Assembly (NCBI RefSeq): GCF_013149275.1
Contig: NZ_JABGNA010000008.1
Location: 62,001-126,000, forward strand
Source: Mucilaginibacter sp. SG564
Lineage (GTDB): Bacteria; Bacteroidota; Bacteroidia; Sphingobacteriales; Sphingobacteriaceae
Reading direction: 5' to 3'
DNA length: 64,000 bases
The notes under the pieces are model-generated. The model was not told the origin of the DNA, did no database searches, and worked only from the letters and a program-made list of their open reading frames with translations. This document shows, one piece after another, positions 25,670 through 34,202 of the stretch; position 1 is the stretch's first letter, and the number at the start of each line of letters is the position of its first letter. Made by a program: the position numbers and the translations under genes.

Positions 25670-25802
25670 TTTCTTTTAACTTCTTCGATTGTGTTATCGT
25701 TTCCGTTTAAAGTGGTGCAAATATAGGAGTATTTGATATATGCCGCAAGTCTTTTTTTGAATTAATTTGCAAGTATTTTTTAAGGCATTCATTGCCAATA
25801 AA

Positions 25803-26819
25803 CTATATTTTTAAAATTGCTATTTTACCTCCATTCCCAGCAAGTAAAATCATTTTTCCATGCCTCGCTTTGCTGCAAACGTTGAAACTGGTACTGTCTA
25901 TCTGTCTCCAGGTGCGACCATCATCCAACGTTATGTTAGTTCCGGAGGTACCCGTAGAAAGAAATGTATCATCTTTAATGAATTCTACGCTTGATTGAAA
26001 TCCTCCGGGGCCTTGGGCTGGAGCGTTGAAAGCAGGCGGGGGAGTTGTAAAAATGGTGGCAATCGAATCTGTTTTTTTATCCTTTTCATAATCGCCACCA
26101 ACTATTATGATCTTGTTTTTTTTGATAGCCAAAGAGAACGCCCCCTGACTGGGTTTTGAATGCGTGAGTGGAAGATCGGCATAGTTATATTCAGATTTTC
26201 CATTGATAGCGGTGATCATTCTGCTGGCTTTCCCTCCAGATACAATAAATAAGTTTTTGTTATATACCCTGAAACAGGTACCGCTTGCAGCAAAAGCCGC
26301 TTCGCCTGATAACGCAGTGGGAGGGTTGGACATATTAGTCCAGCTTTCACCGCCATCCTTAGTCTCCATTAACAAAAATTTATCTTTAATCGGATCTCCA
26401 AGAATGTATCCATGCTGTTCATCAGCAAAATCCATGGCGTCAAAAAAATAAGTGGTATCGGTTTTTCGATATTTCTCCTGCCAGGTTTTACCGCCGTCGG
26501 TAGTTTTTAGTACTAATGACGGTGTACCGGAGCTCATGATCACCGCTTTTTTGTCTGAAAATGCTTCAATATCTCTAAACTCGGCTTTTTCATAACCTTT
26601 TATCTGCTGCCAGTCCCATGTTTTGCCTCCATCATTGGTTATGGCTATATATCCTTTGCTGCCACTTATCCACGCTGTTTGATCATTAACAACAGATAAC
26701 CCCCGAATACTGGTAGGTTTATCTTGCTGTAAAAGCGTAATACTTTGTGATCGTGCGATTGATGATATAAATAGAAGTGGAAATAAAATGCTGGTAATGA
26801 GGTGATATCTTGCTTTCAT
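25803..26819 (-). CDS. YCF48/sialidase-like beta-propeller exported protein
   Basis: A 338-aa protein with a signal peptide (KARYHLITSILFPLLFISSI...SQS). Repeats of the type ITNDGGKTWDW, KTTDGGKTWQEKY, ETKDGGESWTNM and LDDGRTWRQ are Asp-box motifs of the BNR/YCF48 beta-propeller family. Bacteroidetes carry many such secreted or periplasmic proteins, often annotated as PSII stability factor-like or oxidoreductase. Function unknown. It is convergent with nothing and sits between tRNA genes as ordinary chromosomal content. Confidence 0.78.
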   Translation of the reverse strand: MKARYHLITSILFPLLFISSIARSQSITLLQQDKPTSIRGLSVVNDQTAWISGSKGYIAITNDGGKTWDWQQIKGYEKAEFRDIEAFSDKKAVIMSSGTPSLVLKTTDGGKTWQEKYRKTDTTYFFDAMDFADEQHGYILGDPIKDKFLLMETKDGGESWTNMSNPPTALSGEAAFAASGTCFRVYNKNLFIVSGGKASRMITAINGKSEYNYADLPLTHSKPSQGAFSLAIKKNKIIIVGGDYEKDKKTDSIATIFTTPPPAFNAPAQGPGGFQSSVEFIKDDTFLSTGTSGTNITLDDGRTWRQIDSTSFNVCSKARHGKMILLAGNGGKIAILKI

Positions 26820-26927
26820 GGAATCAGATAAAAGAGTACAGTTTTATCCGAAATTAATTTAAATGGCTACAAATGACAATATTTATCAATTTTTATATTA
26901 TTTAGATGGCAATTTGGTGGAAACGTT

Positions 26928-26935
26928 TATATTTG
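26928..26935 (+). promoter_or_regulatory. Bacteroidetes -7 element for the tRNA-Leu genes
   Basis: TATATTTG matches the Bacteroidetes primary-sigma -7 consensus TAnnTTTG, about 54 bp upstream of the first tRNA-Leu. A TTTG lies at 26913, closer than the usual -33 spacing, so only the -7 box is called. Confidence 0.5.
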
Positions 26936-26988
26936 CACGCTTGTTAATTAATTGATGCGGATGAAATCCTGAAGCATCAAAGCGATAA

Positions 26989-27072
26989 GCCCGGATGGCG
27001 AAATTGGTAAACGTTGCGGTCTCAGAAGCCGTTGAGAATTGTCTCTTGAGAGTTCGAGTCTCTCTTCGGGCA
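26989..27072 (+). tRNA. tRNA-Leu (CAG)
   Basis: An 84-nt class II tRNA. Acceptor GCCCGGA pairs with TTCGGGC, D region GGCGAAATTGGTAAAC, anticodon loop CTCAGAA (anticodon CAG), long variable arm, T arm GAGAG-TTCGAGT-CTCTC, discriminator A. Confidence 0.93.
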
Positions 27073-27133
27073 CGCCTGATTTGATTGAGTAGCCTTAAGT
27101 AATTATTTAAGGCTACTATTTTTTTAAGGAAAA

Positions 27134-27217
27134 GCCCAGGTGGCGAAATTGGTAGACGCACCATCTTGAGGGGGTGGCATTCGTAAGGATGTACGAGTTC
27201 GAATCTCGTTCTGGGCA
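27134..27217 (+). tRNA. tRNA-Leu (GAG)
   Basis: An 84-nt class II tRNA. Acceptor GCCCAGG pairs with TCTGGGC, anticodon loop TTGAGGG (anticodon GAG), long variable arm, T arm ACGAG-TTCGAAT-CTCGT. It ends 21 bp before the left end of the phage-like gene cluster. I looked for a second copy of its 3' end near 53 kb and saw none. Confidence 0.93.
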
Positions 27218-27238
27218 CAATCAAACACTAACCGTATT

Positions 27239-27694
27239 TTATTCTTCAATTGTTTTGAACTTATGTTCATAATACCACTGGGATAAAAGTACGCCATCAC
27301 TCCAGCTTAGTTTACCATCTGCTGCAATTTGCGCCACCAGTATAGACAGCTGATGAAGAATGCCCGGTTTAATATTTTTATCCATGGTTTGTATAACCGA
27401 GATCGCGGCTTTTACGATCAGATCGGGCTGAGTTAAATTTAAAGAACCCTCCACCAGTTTTAATTCGGTTAAGAATATAGGGAGAGATGTCCTGAGTTTG
27501 TTTTTGATAATATCATCAATGTTTCCTGGTATAATGGAAGTGAAAATATCCGCAAGAGGAGAATCGACAAAGTTTTTGATATTCTCTGTTATCGTAATCC
27601 CGATTTGTAACGCTGTTTTGATCTCTGATGGAAGCCCTCCAAAAAGACTTGCAATCTGATTCCAGATCTTTTTTAAAAAGGTGTTTAAGCTCAT
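27239..27694 (-). CDS. Phage-cluster hypothetical protein
   Basis: A 151-aa mostly helical protein with a weakly hydrophobic N-terminus and the C-terminal motif AQIAADGKLSWSDGVLLSQW, which resembles an EF-hand-like or TerB-like 'D-G-x-L' turn. It is the last gene of the minus-strand cluster, overlapping the preceding gene by 4 bp (ATGA). A lysis accessory role is possible from position alone. Confidence 0.55.
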   Translation of the reverse strand: MSLNTFLKKIWNQIASLFGGLPSEIKTALQIGITITENIKNFVDSPLADIFTSIIPGNIDDIIKNKLRTSLPIFLTELKLVEGSLNLTQPDLIVKAAISVIQTMDKNIKPGILHQLSILVAQIAADGKLSWSDGVLLSQWYYEHKFKTIEE

Positions 27695-27942
27695 CGTTTT
27701 CTGCTTTCTTTAAGTTTGTTTACGTCTTGTTGCAATACGGCTACCTGTCCCTCCAAAATTTTCAATCTTATTTCATTGACGCGTGCTTGCGTCTCCTGAA
27801 TGGAGCGGACATCTTTAATGTCGCTTTTTAATTGAAAATAGGTTGTCATTACAGACATAACTATACTGATGGTACTGAGTACAGTTACCAGGATATTTTT
27901 AAGGGTAATGCCTTTGATTTCGCGATGTTCTATAGTTGTCAT
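27691..27942 (-). CDS. TM plus coiled-coil protein, possible inner-membrane spanin
   Basis: An 83-aa protein with one N-terminal membrane segment (ILVTVLSTISIVMSVMTTYF) followed by a long charged coiled coil to the C-terminus. This is the topology of an i-spanin (Rz-like). Its start overlaps the lysozyme stop by 4 bp. A small lipoprotein gene at 28618 in the same cassette could be the outer-membrane partner. Sequence similarity to known Rz proteins cannot be judged by eye. Confidence 0.5.
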   Translation of the reverse strand: MTTIEHREIKGITLKNILVTVLSTISIVMSVMTTYFQLKSDIKDVRSIQETQARVNEIRLKILEGQVAVLQQDVNKLKESRKR

Positions 27943-28406
27943 GATTGTTTAAATAAAGCGCTCTCCCTGGCGCGCCGTTTGGTTAATGTGTCACTTGTTA
28001 TTTTTTTACCCGTTTCGGGATCTGTTATTTTGTTCCACGGAGCAAACCAATCGGCCGCCGAGGCATAATCTTTTTCGTTGAGCTTTTTTAATAAGGTAGA
28101 ATGTAACAGTGCATTGGTACCCAGGTTATAGGTAAAAGATACCAACGCATCATATTGATTTTGTGTAAGCGGAACAAGCACATAGCTATTCACCGCAGCC
28201 TCGTATTTACCAAGCGTGTTTTGTAATAATAGGTTAGCTTGTTCTTCGCTGTTCAGCTTGTCGCTCGGTTTTATTGGCTCACCATTCTGATATCTGGTGG
28301 AACCATAGCCTATAGTCCATACCTCTGCAATGTCTTTGTAGGCATGCAGTACCAGTCCCTCGAAACTTTTGATGAGGGCAATGCCATTTTTGCTAATCTT
28401 CATCAT
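27939..28406 (-). CDS. Phage lysozyme (GH24 endolysin)
   Basis: A 155-aa T4/P22-type lysozyme. N-terminal ISKNGIALIKSFEGLVLHAY contains the catalytic Glu. WTIGYGSTRYQNGEPI supplies the downstream Thr/Asp region, and QYDALVSFTYNLGTNAL plus TKRRARESALF are standard family motifs. It lacks a signal peptide, so it needs the holin to reach the periplasm. It lies directly after the holin gene with a 4-bp overlap. Confidence 0.93.
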   Translation of the reverse strand: MMKISKNGIALIKSFEGLVLHAYKDIAEVWTIGYGSTRYQNGEPIKPSDKLNSEEQANLLLQNTLGKYEAAVNSYVLVPLTQNQYDALVSFTYNLGTNALLHSTLLKKLNEKDYASAADWFAPWNKITDPETGKKITSDTLTKRRARESALFKQS

Positions 28407-28630
28407 GATACCGGTGTTATGGTTTTAGCTGTTGTGAATAGGTTTTTGCCCAGGTAAGCAATGCCTGCCGCAAATGCGGTATGCCATATGGTAGTGAAAT
28501 CAAATGTAAACCGACCTTGCTGAACAGATTCCGCAACAAGCGTAAACACCGCGCTGATTATGGTTACAATTAGGCCTTTAATAAAATCCTGAGTGTTTAG
28601 ACTTAAAAAGTTTGAAGTTATTTTTTGCAT
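28403..28630 (-). CDS. Putative holin
   Basis: A 75-aa protein with two hydrophobic segments (FIKGLIVTIISAVFTLVAESV and FTTIWHTAFAAGIAYLGKNL) and short polar ends. Size, topology and the position immediately upstream of the endolysin fit a class II holin. It overlaps the lysozyme start by 4 bp. Confidence 0.7.
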   Translation of the reverse strand: MQKITSNFLSLNTQDFIKGLIVTIISAVFTLVAESVQQGRFTFDFTTIWHTAFAAGIAYLGKNLFTTAKTITPVS

Positions 28631-28791
28631 GGTTTATTTTCTAAGGTGATGTAAATACTATCAGTTATAGCACCAGCAGCGTTGAATTTTCGTACGTTAT
28701 CCAAAGCCGCATGCTCCAGTTTATACTGCCGTCGGCCAACGCAAGAATTGAGCACGACAAGGCCCCCGATAAAAATGATATATCGTTTCAT
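28618..28791 (-). CDS. Small lipoprotein, possible outer-membrane spanin
   Basis: A 57-aa ORF: MKRYIIFIGGLVVLNSCVGR contains a lipoprotein signal peptide with lipobox LNSC (Cys17), followed by a 40-residue polar mature part ending KPCKK. It overlaps the holin start by 13 bp and heads the lysis cassette. A short lipoprotein next to holin/endolysin genes and a TM-coiled-coil protein is what an Rz1-like o-spanin would look like. The assignment is by architecture. Confidence 0.6.
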   Translation of the reverse strand: MKRYIIFIGGLVVLNSCVGRRQYKLEHAALDNVRKFNAAGAITDSIYITLENKPCKK

Positions 28792-28939
28792 GGTGATTGA
28801 GTTTGATGGATTTCTTAAAGAATGAAAGGAATACCCTAATTTGAGAGTATTAGATTAGGGAGATGCTTCTGGTTATTGATACAAGTAGATATCTTTAGTA
28901 AAAACTATTGGTAACTAAAATAAAGTAATTTGTGATTAT

Positions 28940-29890
28940 TTAAGCTTGGGAAGGATATTTAATTTTTTTGGAAAGTTTAAAAAATGGGGCTTCGATTAGA
29001 TTATAAAATATGTATGCTACGATGATACTTGTTATCATTCCACAACTAAAGGCAATAGCCTTTGATGTCAAATTATGTGGTAGAATGGCTCCTAAATATA
29101 TTACTAACCGACTCCCGATAATATCATGAGTTAAATATAAGGAGAATGATATTTTTGAGAAAAATCTAACAATAACATTAGTCTTTAAGGGTAAGACTAA
29201 TAATAATATTGTAATTAACCCGGTTATTATTTCTAGTAATCCGTTTTTAAACACCCCTATAATTATAACAGCAAAGCCTAAAAAAATTATTTCCAATAAG
29301 CTTTTTAGGCCCTTTGTATATAAGAAATAATATATGCCTAAAACAAAAAAAGAGAACATGCTGAGTAATGAGAGAACCGGAATTTGGATAGATAATGATA
29401 TTATACAAAGTAACAGTAATGTCAATGCTCCCCACTTTCTTATTATTAATGGAAAAAAAAGAGCTATAAAAATATAATATTGAAACTCAATGCCTAATGT
29501 CCAATAAACAGGATTAAGACTCGGACGATTAACAAAACTGTTTAAGTATGCAAAATGTAACAATACGTTTGTCCAGTCTATTTTATACTGTTCTACCCAA
29601 AAGATATTAACCAATAAAACCAAGCCTATCGAAATAATATAAGGGGGTTCAATTCTTAGCAATCTTTTATAAATAAATTTGCTGATCATTGTTAAATTAT
29701 ATCCTTTGGGAATAGCCCAACATATTATAAAACCCGATAGAACAAAGAACATTTGAACGCCTAACCACCCAAATTTTAGTAGAGGCATTGCCTTTCCTCC
29801 CAAATGGAAAACTGCAACCATCAAAGATGCTATAGCTCTAATATAATCTACCTGTGATATGTGTTTAGGGTAATTTATAACTTCGGACAT
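28940..29890 (-). CDS. Membrane-bound acyltransferase (Acyltransferase_3 family)
   Basis: A 316-aa protein with ~10 membrane segments. N-terminal VDYIRAIASLMVAVFHLGG carries the conserved R and H of the OatA/WecH-type family, and GWLGVQMFFVLSGFII the second signature. Such enzymes O-acylate peptidoglycan or surface polysaccharide. The gene is markedly A+T-richer than its neighbours and sits between fibre and lysis genes, as lysogenic-conversion cargo often does. Downstream (28792-28939) there is only a CCCTAAT/ATTAGGG hairpin. Confidence 0.85.
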   Translation of the reverse strand: MSEVINYPKHISQVDYIRAIASLMVAVFHLGGKAMPLLKFGWLGVQMFFVLSGFIICWAIPKGYNLTMISKFIYKRLLRIEPPYIISIGLVLLVNIFWVEQYKIDWTNVLLHFAYLNSFVNRPSLNPVYWTLGIEFQYYIFIALFFPLIIRKWGALTLLLLCIISLSIQIPVLSLLSMFSFFVLGIYYFLYTKGLKSLLEIIFLGFAVIIIGVFKNGLLEIITGLITILLLVLPLKTNVIVRFFSKISFSLYLTHDIIGSRLVIYLGAILPHNLTSKAIAFSCGMITSIIVAYIFYNLIEAPFFKLSKKIKYPSQA

Positions 29891-29906
29891 TTACGAATAT
29901 ATATAT

Positions 29907-30755
29907 TTAACCCAACGTAACAGAATATAAAAGATCAACTCCTCCAAAAAATAATCTATGATTAGACAGAACAGGATCAGCTACGACTACAGTAGCTGCT
30001 GCAGGAAGGTTTAAGTTTTGTATATACCCAAAATCTGACGCTGTATACGCTGCGGAGGCACCAAAACTAGCGGTATAAATTCTATTGTTAGGCAAATTAG
30101 GATCGGAATCAGCATCAAATACTCCCCCTGAAAATGATTTAATTGTATAAGAAAAATCACCCATATTAAACACTATGACATTTGTGCCTCCATTAGAGAA
30201 GATATAAAGTTCATCTAAATTATGAGCATTACGCTTGACTTTTCCTAATCCTTGAAATTGTGGATCAATTATTTGTTGCTTTAAAGCAAAATTTGTTGTA
30301 TCCAGAATCCCTATACTATTTTGACTTGAAATTACCAATACCTGATTCCGCTCTGTAACCTGATCGAATTCAAAACCCCCACTTAAATAACCTATAGACA
30401 CTGTATTGTTATTTAGAATCAAAGTTTTTCTATCAATAAATCTAAATATGGAATCATCACCAAAATCATATACCATAATTCGATTATTTGTAAGATTGGG
30501 ATCTACTCTTATAAGGTTAGTAGAATGAAAACCAGTTATGACATTTGTCCTGGTTAAGGTGATGGTATCGTAAACCCACACTTCGGCACCAGCACATACA
30601 AACAACCTATTATTAACAGCATCAATACACATATCTTTGATGCTAGATCGTTGCGGAGTAAGTGGCTTAATAATACTTACCATGGATATATTAAATTTAA
30701 AAATAGAGCCATTTATACCTAATAACTGGTCTCCTGATTTATATATTGTTCCCAT
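29907..30755 (-). CDS. Beta-propeller-like protein of the tail-tip region
   Basis: A 282-aa protein made of repeated beta units, several with the pattern 'DP.L.NNRI...' (VDPNLTNNRIMVYDFG, SDPNLPNNRIYTASFG, ADPVLSNHRLFFGG) about 90 residues apart, as in a beta-propeller. No signal peptide. It lies 2 bp from the fibre gene and probably forms part of the adhesion device. It is A+T-rich like the acyltransferase. Confidence 0.55.
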   Translation of the reverse strand: MGTIYKSGDQLLGINGSIFKFNISMVSIIKPLTPQRSSIKDMCIDAVNNRLFVCAGAEVWVYDTITLTRTNVITGFHSTNLIRVDPNLTNNRIMVYDFGDDSIFRFIDRKTLILNNNTVSIGYLSGGFEFDQVTERNQVLVISSQNSIGILDTTNFALKQQIIDPQFQGLGKVKRNAHNLDELYIFSNGGTNVIVFNMGDFSYTIKSFSGGVFDADSDPNLPNNRIYTASFGASAAYTASDFGYIQNLNLPAAATVVVADPVLSNHRLFFGGVDLLYSVTLG

Positions 30756-30757
30756 AT

Positions 30758-33496
30758 CTATGCTACTGCTATTGCTGTTTTAATCCAGTCGGTACTGTTA
30801 ATTTTTTCATACATTTTATTTACTCCTCTTACGTGCTGTCCAACCAAAGCGGTAGGAAATGCTGTTTGTAAAGTTGCACTTGTTATATCACCACCTGTAT
30901 CATCAATAGTACCGATGTAGTAATCTAGAATGGAAGGAAAGCTAATTAACTGACGTATCCATTGATTTACTCCTATACACTTATAACGATAATTGCTATC
31001 AGCACTTTCCTGACCAATAACTCCCGTAACAGCGGCAACACCTGTTGCCCAATCAGCAGTTGTTAAATTGGTAGGTGCAACAAAAATATTTACTACATCA
31101 TAGTTTAATATCGGCCCAGTAGCCATCACACTCACTATTTTCTCTGTGGCGTTCCCTTGTAATGTAGGCATAGGGTATCCTACAATAGGCAATGTTTTTT
31201 TTAAAAGACTTTCTAAAAACAAGCGGTGACCTAAAACTGTCGGGTGTACCCCATCTGCGCTATGACCTATATTATTAGGATCATATCCACTACTCTTCGG
31301 GTCGTATATGGTAACCGGATAGCCTGCAAATTGAGCTACTGCATTTTTTATAGCTGCATTGGCTTCTGCAGTTTTGGTTTTACTTGTAAGTGGGCCTTCT
31401 AAAGTATACTCTGAATCTGATTTTTCAGGCACCAGCGCCACAAAAGCAGGTGGGTATATGTTGCAATCACCCAAAAAAGCAATATAATCAATAATGGTTG
31501 GCAGGTTATTGAGTGTAGTTATTTTAATTACAGCGTCGGAATACTGACTTTTAATAAATACTGGATACGGAGTTATGCTTTCATCATAATTAAGCCTATC
31601 CTGCTGGCCGTTTGTTTTACCGGTTGGTGAATATGTATATACAACGGCACCATTTATAGAAACAGTAAAACCACCCAGTGGATTCGTGCCCGAACCATCA
31701 TCAGCATAAGTGCCAATAACTAAAGGTGCTCCAGTGCTGCTAAATGCATAGGTAGAGCCTGCGACATTGGAAGATATTCCTTTTGAGGTTGGCCCTTGAT
31801 TGGGTGTAATATAAGCCGCCTTACCTCCGTGTACGCTGGTATCGTAATCCGTCCATGTTCCCGTTTTTTGCATAAAAGTATAATTTCCTGCATATATCAC
31901 TTCGGTGAAACTACTTACTAAAGCTGAACTTAAACATCCGAATATCTTGGAACAATTTTTAGCGTTGTCGGCACTTTTAAAATCATTGAAGCCCATCTCG
32001 ATTACGCTAATAACATTCCTGTTGGCTAGTACCGGCATGTATGCATAATATTGCCTGAGTGCTGAAAAACAATTGGTTGCCGACTGCGCCCGATTATTAT
32101 AATTTTGCATCCCTGTTTGTTGGGCGAACAAAGCGCCAAAAGGATAATCAGGTAGATTAATGCCATCGCCAGCCGAAATGCTAGTTCCGAATATTTCTAC
32201 ATCTTTACCAGCATTTGTTGGTAAATTTGGATAAGGATCTATTGTTGCATCACCAGATATATCAATCCAATGTGTATCCCCATCGGCATTACTTGTTTTT
32301 GCTAACACCTGGCCTGTTGTTCCTCCTGCAGGTATTTTAAACAGTGCATTAAACTGTGTTTGCAATTTGCCTATTGCCTGCAATATAGTATCGGTGGCCA
32401 AAACAGCACTGTTAGTTAAAAAACTAATACCTGTTAAAAATGTATTTAGTACCCTGGCCGCCGTAAAATATTTATTCGTTGCACCTTCGGGTACATTATC
32501 CGTGCTGCCTGGTGATGCTACGAGCTGGATATAAGTAGATCCGCTCCAACGATATTCAAAATTGGTATCCAGAGTGACGTAAATTTTGCCGGTTTCGCCG
32601 GTTAATGGTAATGCTGCATAGCTGGTAAATTCCAACACATCATCTATATAACTGGGTAGTTGAGATGAGGTAACTTTCCCGGAACTGTCTAACCCCGCAT
32701 AGCCATTTGGCTGATTTTTATTTGCAGGGTTTTCGGGGATGTAACCCGGATCATATACCAAGGCGATTGGTGCGGGCCATATGCCTCCTTGCTTGGGGCC
32801 GGATAGGTTGTATGTAGTGGTGTTGATATAAAAATCACCATCAATGCCATCGGTAAGATTTGATGGATTTGTTGAGCCGTGTAATACCGTATTACCGTTC
32901 GCACCTTTCAGGCGGACACCGGTTGGCCACGCATTGGTTGTTTTTGGGCCAAATATGTACTGCGTTGCGGTATTATAGTAAAAATCGCCGTTTTGACCAA
33001 TAGCTGCAGTAGGGTCTGTTGAACCGTTTAGTACACTATTACCTCGCGGCCCAGCCGGACCAGTTTGCATCGAAAATACCTGGCTCCATACCCCTGCCGA
33101 TTTTTTAAAGAAAATGCCGGTTGTTGTATTGATATACGTATCATTATTGCTGCCAGTGGAAGATCCGGGATTGCTGTTTCCGTATAAAACAGTTCCATCT
33201 GTAGTATTATTCCCCTGCGGTAAAATGTATACAACTGTCCAGATGTTAGCGAGCTTTTGTGCAAAGGATCCGTTGTTGGTATTGATAAACACATCACCAT
33301 TTTTACCCGTATTATTGGGAGGAAGCGTAACGCCAAAAGTAATGTTAGCACCAACAGCTAATTCCGAACTGATAAATTGCAACAGTGTTTCAAACGCGAA
33401 TTGATAATCGGTGCCGTTTTTTATCAAGATTGAATTGTCGTTCGCGCTAATGGTCGACGCTACTGGTAAATCGCTTATTTTTTTATCGCTTGCCAT
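30758..33496 (-). CDS. Tail fibre with SGNH-hydrolase domain
   Basis: A 912-aa modular fibre. The N-terminal ~30 residues (KKISDLPVASTISANDNSIL) are a virion-attachment motif seen in many fibres. Residues ~50-260 hold four repeats ending in 'GD.(F/Y)INT' with collagen-like GPAGPRG. Residues ~440-760 are an SGNH/GDSL esterase: block I FGTSISAGDG, block III MGFND, block V DGVHP. Such fibre esterases typically deacylate host glycans. The acyltransferase two genes downstream makes a matched pair conceivable. The stop of the next gene upstream touches its start. Confidence 0.8.
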   Translation of the reverse strand: MASDKKISDLPVASTISANDNSILIKNGTDYQFAFETLLQFISSELAVGANITFGVTLPPNNTGKNGDVFINTNNGSFAQKLANIWTVVYILPQGNNTTDGTVLYGNSNPGSSTGSNNDTYINTTTGIFFKKSAGVWSQVFSMQTGPAGPRGNSVLNGSTDPTAAIGQNGDFYYNTATQYIFGPKTTNAWPTGVRLKGANGNTVLHGSTNPSNLTDGIDGDFYINTTTYNLSGPKQGGIWPAPIALVYDPGYIPENPANKNQPNGYAGLDSSGKVTSSQLPSYIDDVLEFTSYAALPLTGETGKIYVTLDTNFEYRWSGSTYIQLVASPGSTDNVPEGATNKYFTAARVLNTFLTGISFLTNSAVLATDTILQAIGKLQTQFNALFKIPAGGTTGQVLAKTSNADGDTHWIDISGDATIDPYPNLPTNAGKDVEIFGTSISAGDGINLPDYPFGALFAQQTGMQNYNNRAQSATNCFSALRQYYAYMPVLANRNVISVIEMGFNDFKSADNAKNCSKIFGCLSSALVSSFTEVIYAGNYTFMQKTGTWTDYDTSVHGGKAAYITPNQGPTSKGISSNVAGSTYAFSSTGAPLVIGTYADDGSGTNPLGGFTVSINGAVVYTYSPTGKTNGQQDRLNYDESITPYPVFIKSQYSDAVIKITTLNNLPTIIDYIAFLGDCNIYPPAFVALVPEKSDSEYTLEGPLTSKTKTAEANAAIKNAVAQFAGYPVTIYDPKSSGYDPNNIGHSADGVHPTVLGHRLFLESLLKKTLPIVGYPMPTLQGNATEKIVSVMATGPILNYDVVNIFVAPTNLTTADWATGVAAVTGVIGQESADSNYRYKCIGVNQWIRQLISFPSILDYYIGTIDDTGGDITSATLQTAFPTALVGQHVRGVNKMYEKINSTDWIKTAIAVA

Positions 33497-34110
33497 CAGT
33501 TTAAAAATTCGGTTATAGATAACTTATAGTTGTTGTACGCGCCGGGGTAGTTAAAATCTGTTTTATCGATCCCTCTGATGCGTGGGCCGGCTTGCCTGGC
33601 ACTGTTATTCTTTTCATTATATCGCCACAGCGGGAAGTTCTCTTTGTTCTCCCACAAAAACTTCTCCACCTCATTGGCATGAGCATTGGCTGTGCTGCGT
33701 TGCTGCTGTACCAGTTTTACAATGGCGGATGCTGAAAGGGGATCGCCGTTTTCATGATGCTTGATCACCGGCCCGGTAGGTGTATAGTGTATAGCATCGT
33801 TTTCAATGAAGCGTGCAAAGGTGAAATAAACAAGTGTCGGGATCAATCCCTCGTAAAATACAATATGCCCATATTGATCAAGATATTCCGCGCCATTCAG
33901 CAGATCTTTATATTGCTGCGGTGTTTCATCTTTCAAACTGCCATCGGCATCGAAATAAGTTAGGAAATCATAATAGAACGCATGCCCCAGGAAGGGTTTC
34001 AAATCCAGGTCCTGAGCCTTTTTGATGAACACATTGAGACGCTCGGGTTTTATATTTACAGTAATATCCTCGTATTGCTGAAAAGTGGTTTTGTTGATAA
34101 GATAGATCAT
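33496..34110 (-). CDS. DUF6712-like phage structural protein
   Basis: A 204-aa protein beginning MIYLINKTTFQQYEDITVNI with KAQDLDLKPFLGHAFYYDFL, the pattern of DUF6712 proteins found in Bacteroidetes prophages near capsid and portal genes. It is probably a head-completion or head-tail connector protein. It overlaps the fibre gene by 1 bp and is separated from the portal by a word-repeat hairpin. Confidence 0.65.
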   Translation of the reverse strand: MIYLINKTTFQQYEDITVNIKPERLNVFIKKAQDLDLKPFLGHAFYYDFLTYFDADGSLKDETPQQYKDLLNGAEYLDQYGHIVFYEGLIPTLVYFTFARFIENDAIHYTPTGPVIKHHENGDPLSASAIVKLVQQQRSTANAHANEVEKFLWENKENFPLWRYNEKNNSARQAGPRIRGIDKTDFNYPGAYNNYKLSITEFLN

Positions 34111-34202
34111 CGGTTTGTTAGTTTATTGGTTCATTGGCTCACTGGTTCATTGTTGAATGGTTTGTTATGGTCATTGAGAATGCCTAATAAACCAATGAAC
34201 AT
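34111..34202. repeat. Intergenic word-repeat hairpin 1
   Basis: The gap is built from reiterations of the word 'ggttcattg(g)', with near-complementary 'ccaatgaac' and 'aataaacc' at the other end, so the transcript can fold back on itself. No ORF fits here. Confidence 0.6.

Noticed and set aside
26989..27217. tRNA-Leu pair as attachment site of the phage cluster
   Set aside because: The cluster starts 21 bp away, but I found no duplicated tRNA 3' segment near 52.9-53.4 kb and no integrase in the cluster.
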